Below, piece after piece: positions 63,928 to 64,000 of a stretch of 64,000 bases of DNA. Location of the stretch: the NCBI GenBank assembly GCA_934271715.1, contig CAKQRZ010000002.1:110302-174301 (forward strand). Reading direction: 5' to 3'. The notes beneath the pieces are model-generated. The model ran no database searches, had not been told where the DNA came from, and worked only from the letters and a program-made list of their open reading frames with translations. Both the position numbers and the translations under genes were made by a program. Position 1 is the stretch's first letter. Every line of letters begins with the position of its first letter. This stretch comes from an uncultured Alphaproteobacteria bacterium (GTDB taxonomy: Bacteria; Pseudomonadota; Alphaproteobacteria; RF32; CAG-239).

Positions 63928-64000
63928 TGTGTAAAAAAAACGACCGTTTAAAAGGGACAGTTTTTAGGCTGTTTTTAGTAATGTAGCAGAGGTTGTTAAG
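63928..64000 (-). repeat. Dispersed ~70-bp repeat, inverted copy of 47224-47293
   Basis: On the minus strand it reads AACCTCTGCTACATTACTAA and continues to CGGTCGTTTTTTTTACACA, with only a few differences from the plus-strand block before pilin gene 47592. It runs off the window edge. Confidence 0.75.

Noticed and set aside
1..64000. tRNA and rRNA genes
   Set aside because: No cloverleaf with the TTCGA T-loop and matching acceptor stem, and no rRNA-like conserved segments, were noticed. This was an eye scan only.

Overview
The window looks like a chromosome segment of an uncultured, probably gut-associated anaerobic alphaproteobacterium; no genome name is claimed. Support for this is the GTTC-N7-GTTC LexA box typical of Alphaproteobacteria at the Y-family polymerase promoter, the Gram-negative envelope genes (kdsA, pagP, OmpA-like lipoprotein, DUF4105 and DUF192 proteins), a HydE-type radical SAM enzyme that suggests [FeFe]-hydrogenase metabolism, and moderately AT-rich DNA. 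Housekeeping blocks alternate with accessory, lineage-specific blocks.

Layout. 1-1.6 kb: 3' part of lon. 1.7-3.4 kb: two convergent orphan genes. 3.5-7.4 kb: a minus-strand glycan operon (multi-TM protein, radical SAM/SPASM enzyme, family 2 glycosyltransferase). 7.5-9.4 kb: hydE and a secreted protein. 9.4-14.3 kb: orphan genes with matching promoters and Shine-Dalgarno-less AT-rich starts (SPFH protein, membrane proteins, two paralogous large orphans). 14.3-16.3 kb: ferritin-like protein, rpe, phoB-type regulator. 16.3-19.7 kb: a 1114-residue toxin/effector-like protein. 19.8-22.1 kb: MATE pump with an attenuator-like leader, PUA-like protein, SmtB-type regulator. 22.1-25.5 kb: envelope proteins. 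25.5-29.5 kb: a second block of small membrane orphans. 29.5-37.5 kb: DUF192, OmpA-like, recJ, DUF502, pagP, kdsA, recO, parC. 38-48.3 kb: the str operon (rpsL-rpsG-fusA-tuf) between type IV pilin-like genes. 48.3-54 kb: DUF2130, umuC-like polymerase, rnd, aspS. 54-59 kb: ankyrin protein and a third orphan block. 59-62.7 kb: ffh-rpsP-rimM-trmD-rplS. 62.7-64 kb: a sixth pilin-like gene.

Two linked systems stand out. First, six pilin-like genes share a G|RSMIE prepilin motif. Three plus-strand members are preceded by about 210-226 nt leader RNAs with a common fold (conserved 5' hairpin, long-range helix with compensatory changes, 3' terminator hairpin), which resembles an undescribed riboswitch or attenuator. 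The three minus-strand members carry dispersed palindromic repeats in frame between start codon and prepilin cleavage site. Two of these have a seven-unit CT tract just after a well-placed ATG that puts the pilin out of frame by one unit, as in phase variation; the third has an amber codon.

Second, about twenty orphan genes in three blocks use TTGACA promoters, many directly behind the preceding terminator, and AT-rich starts without a Shine-Dalgarno sequence, unlike the housekeeping genes. A subset has a palindrome built from the -35 element and a TTTGTC abutting the -10. One member resembles the RNA polymerase alpha C-terminal domain. All functions are inferred by reading the sequence; no database search was run.
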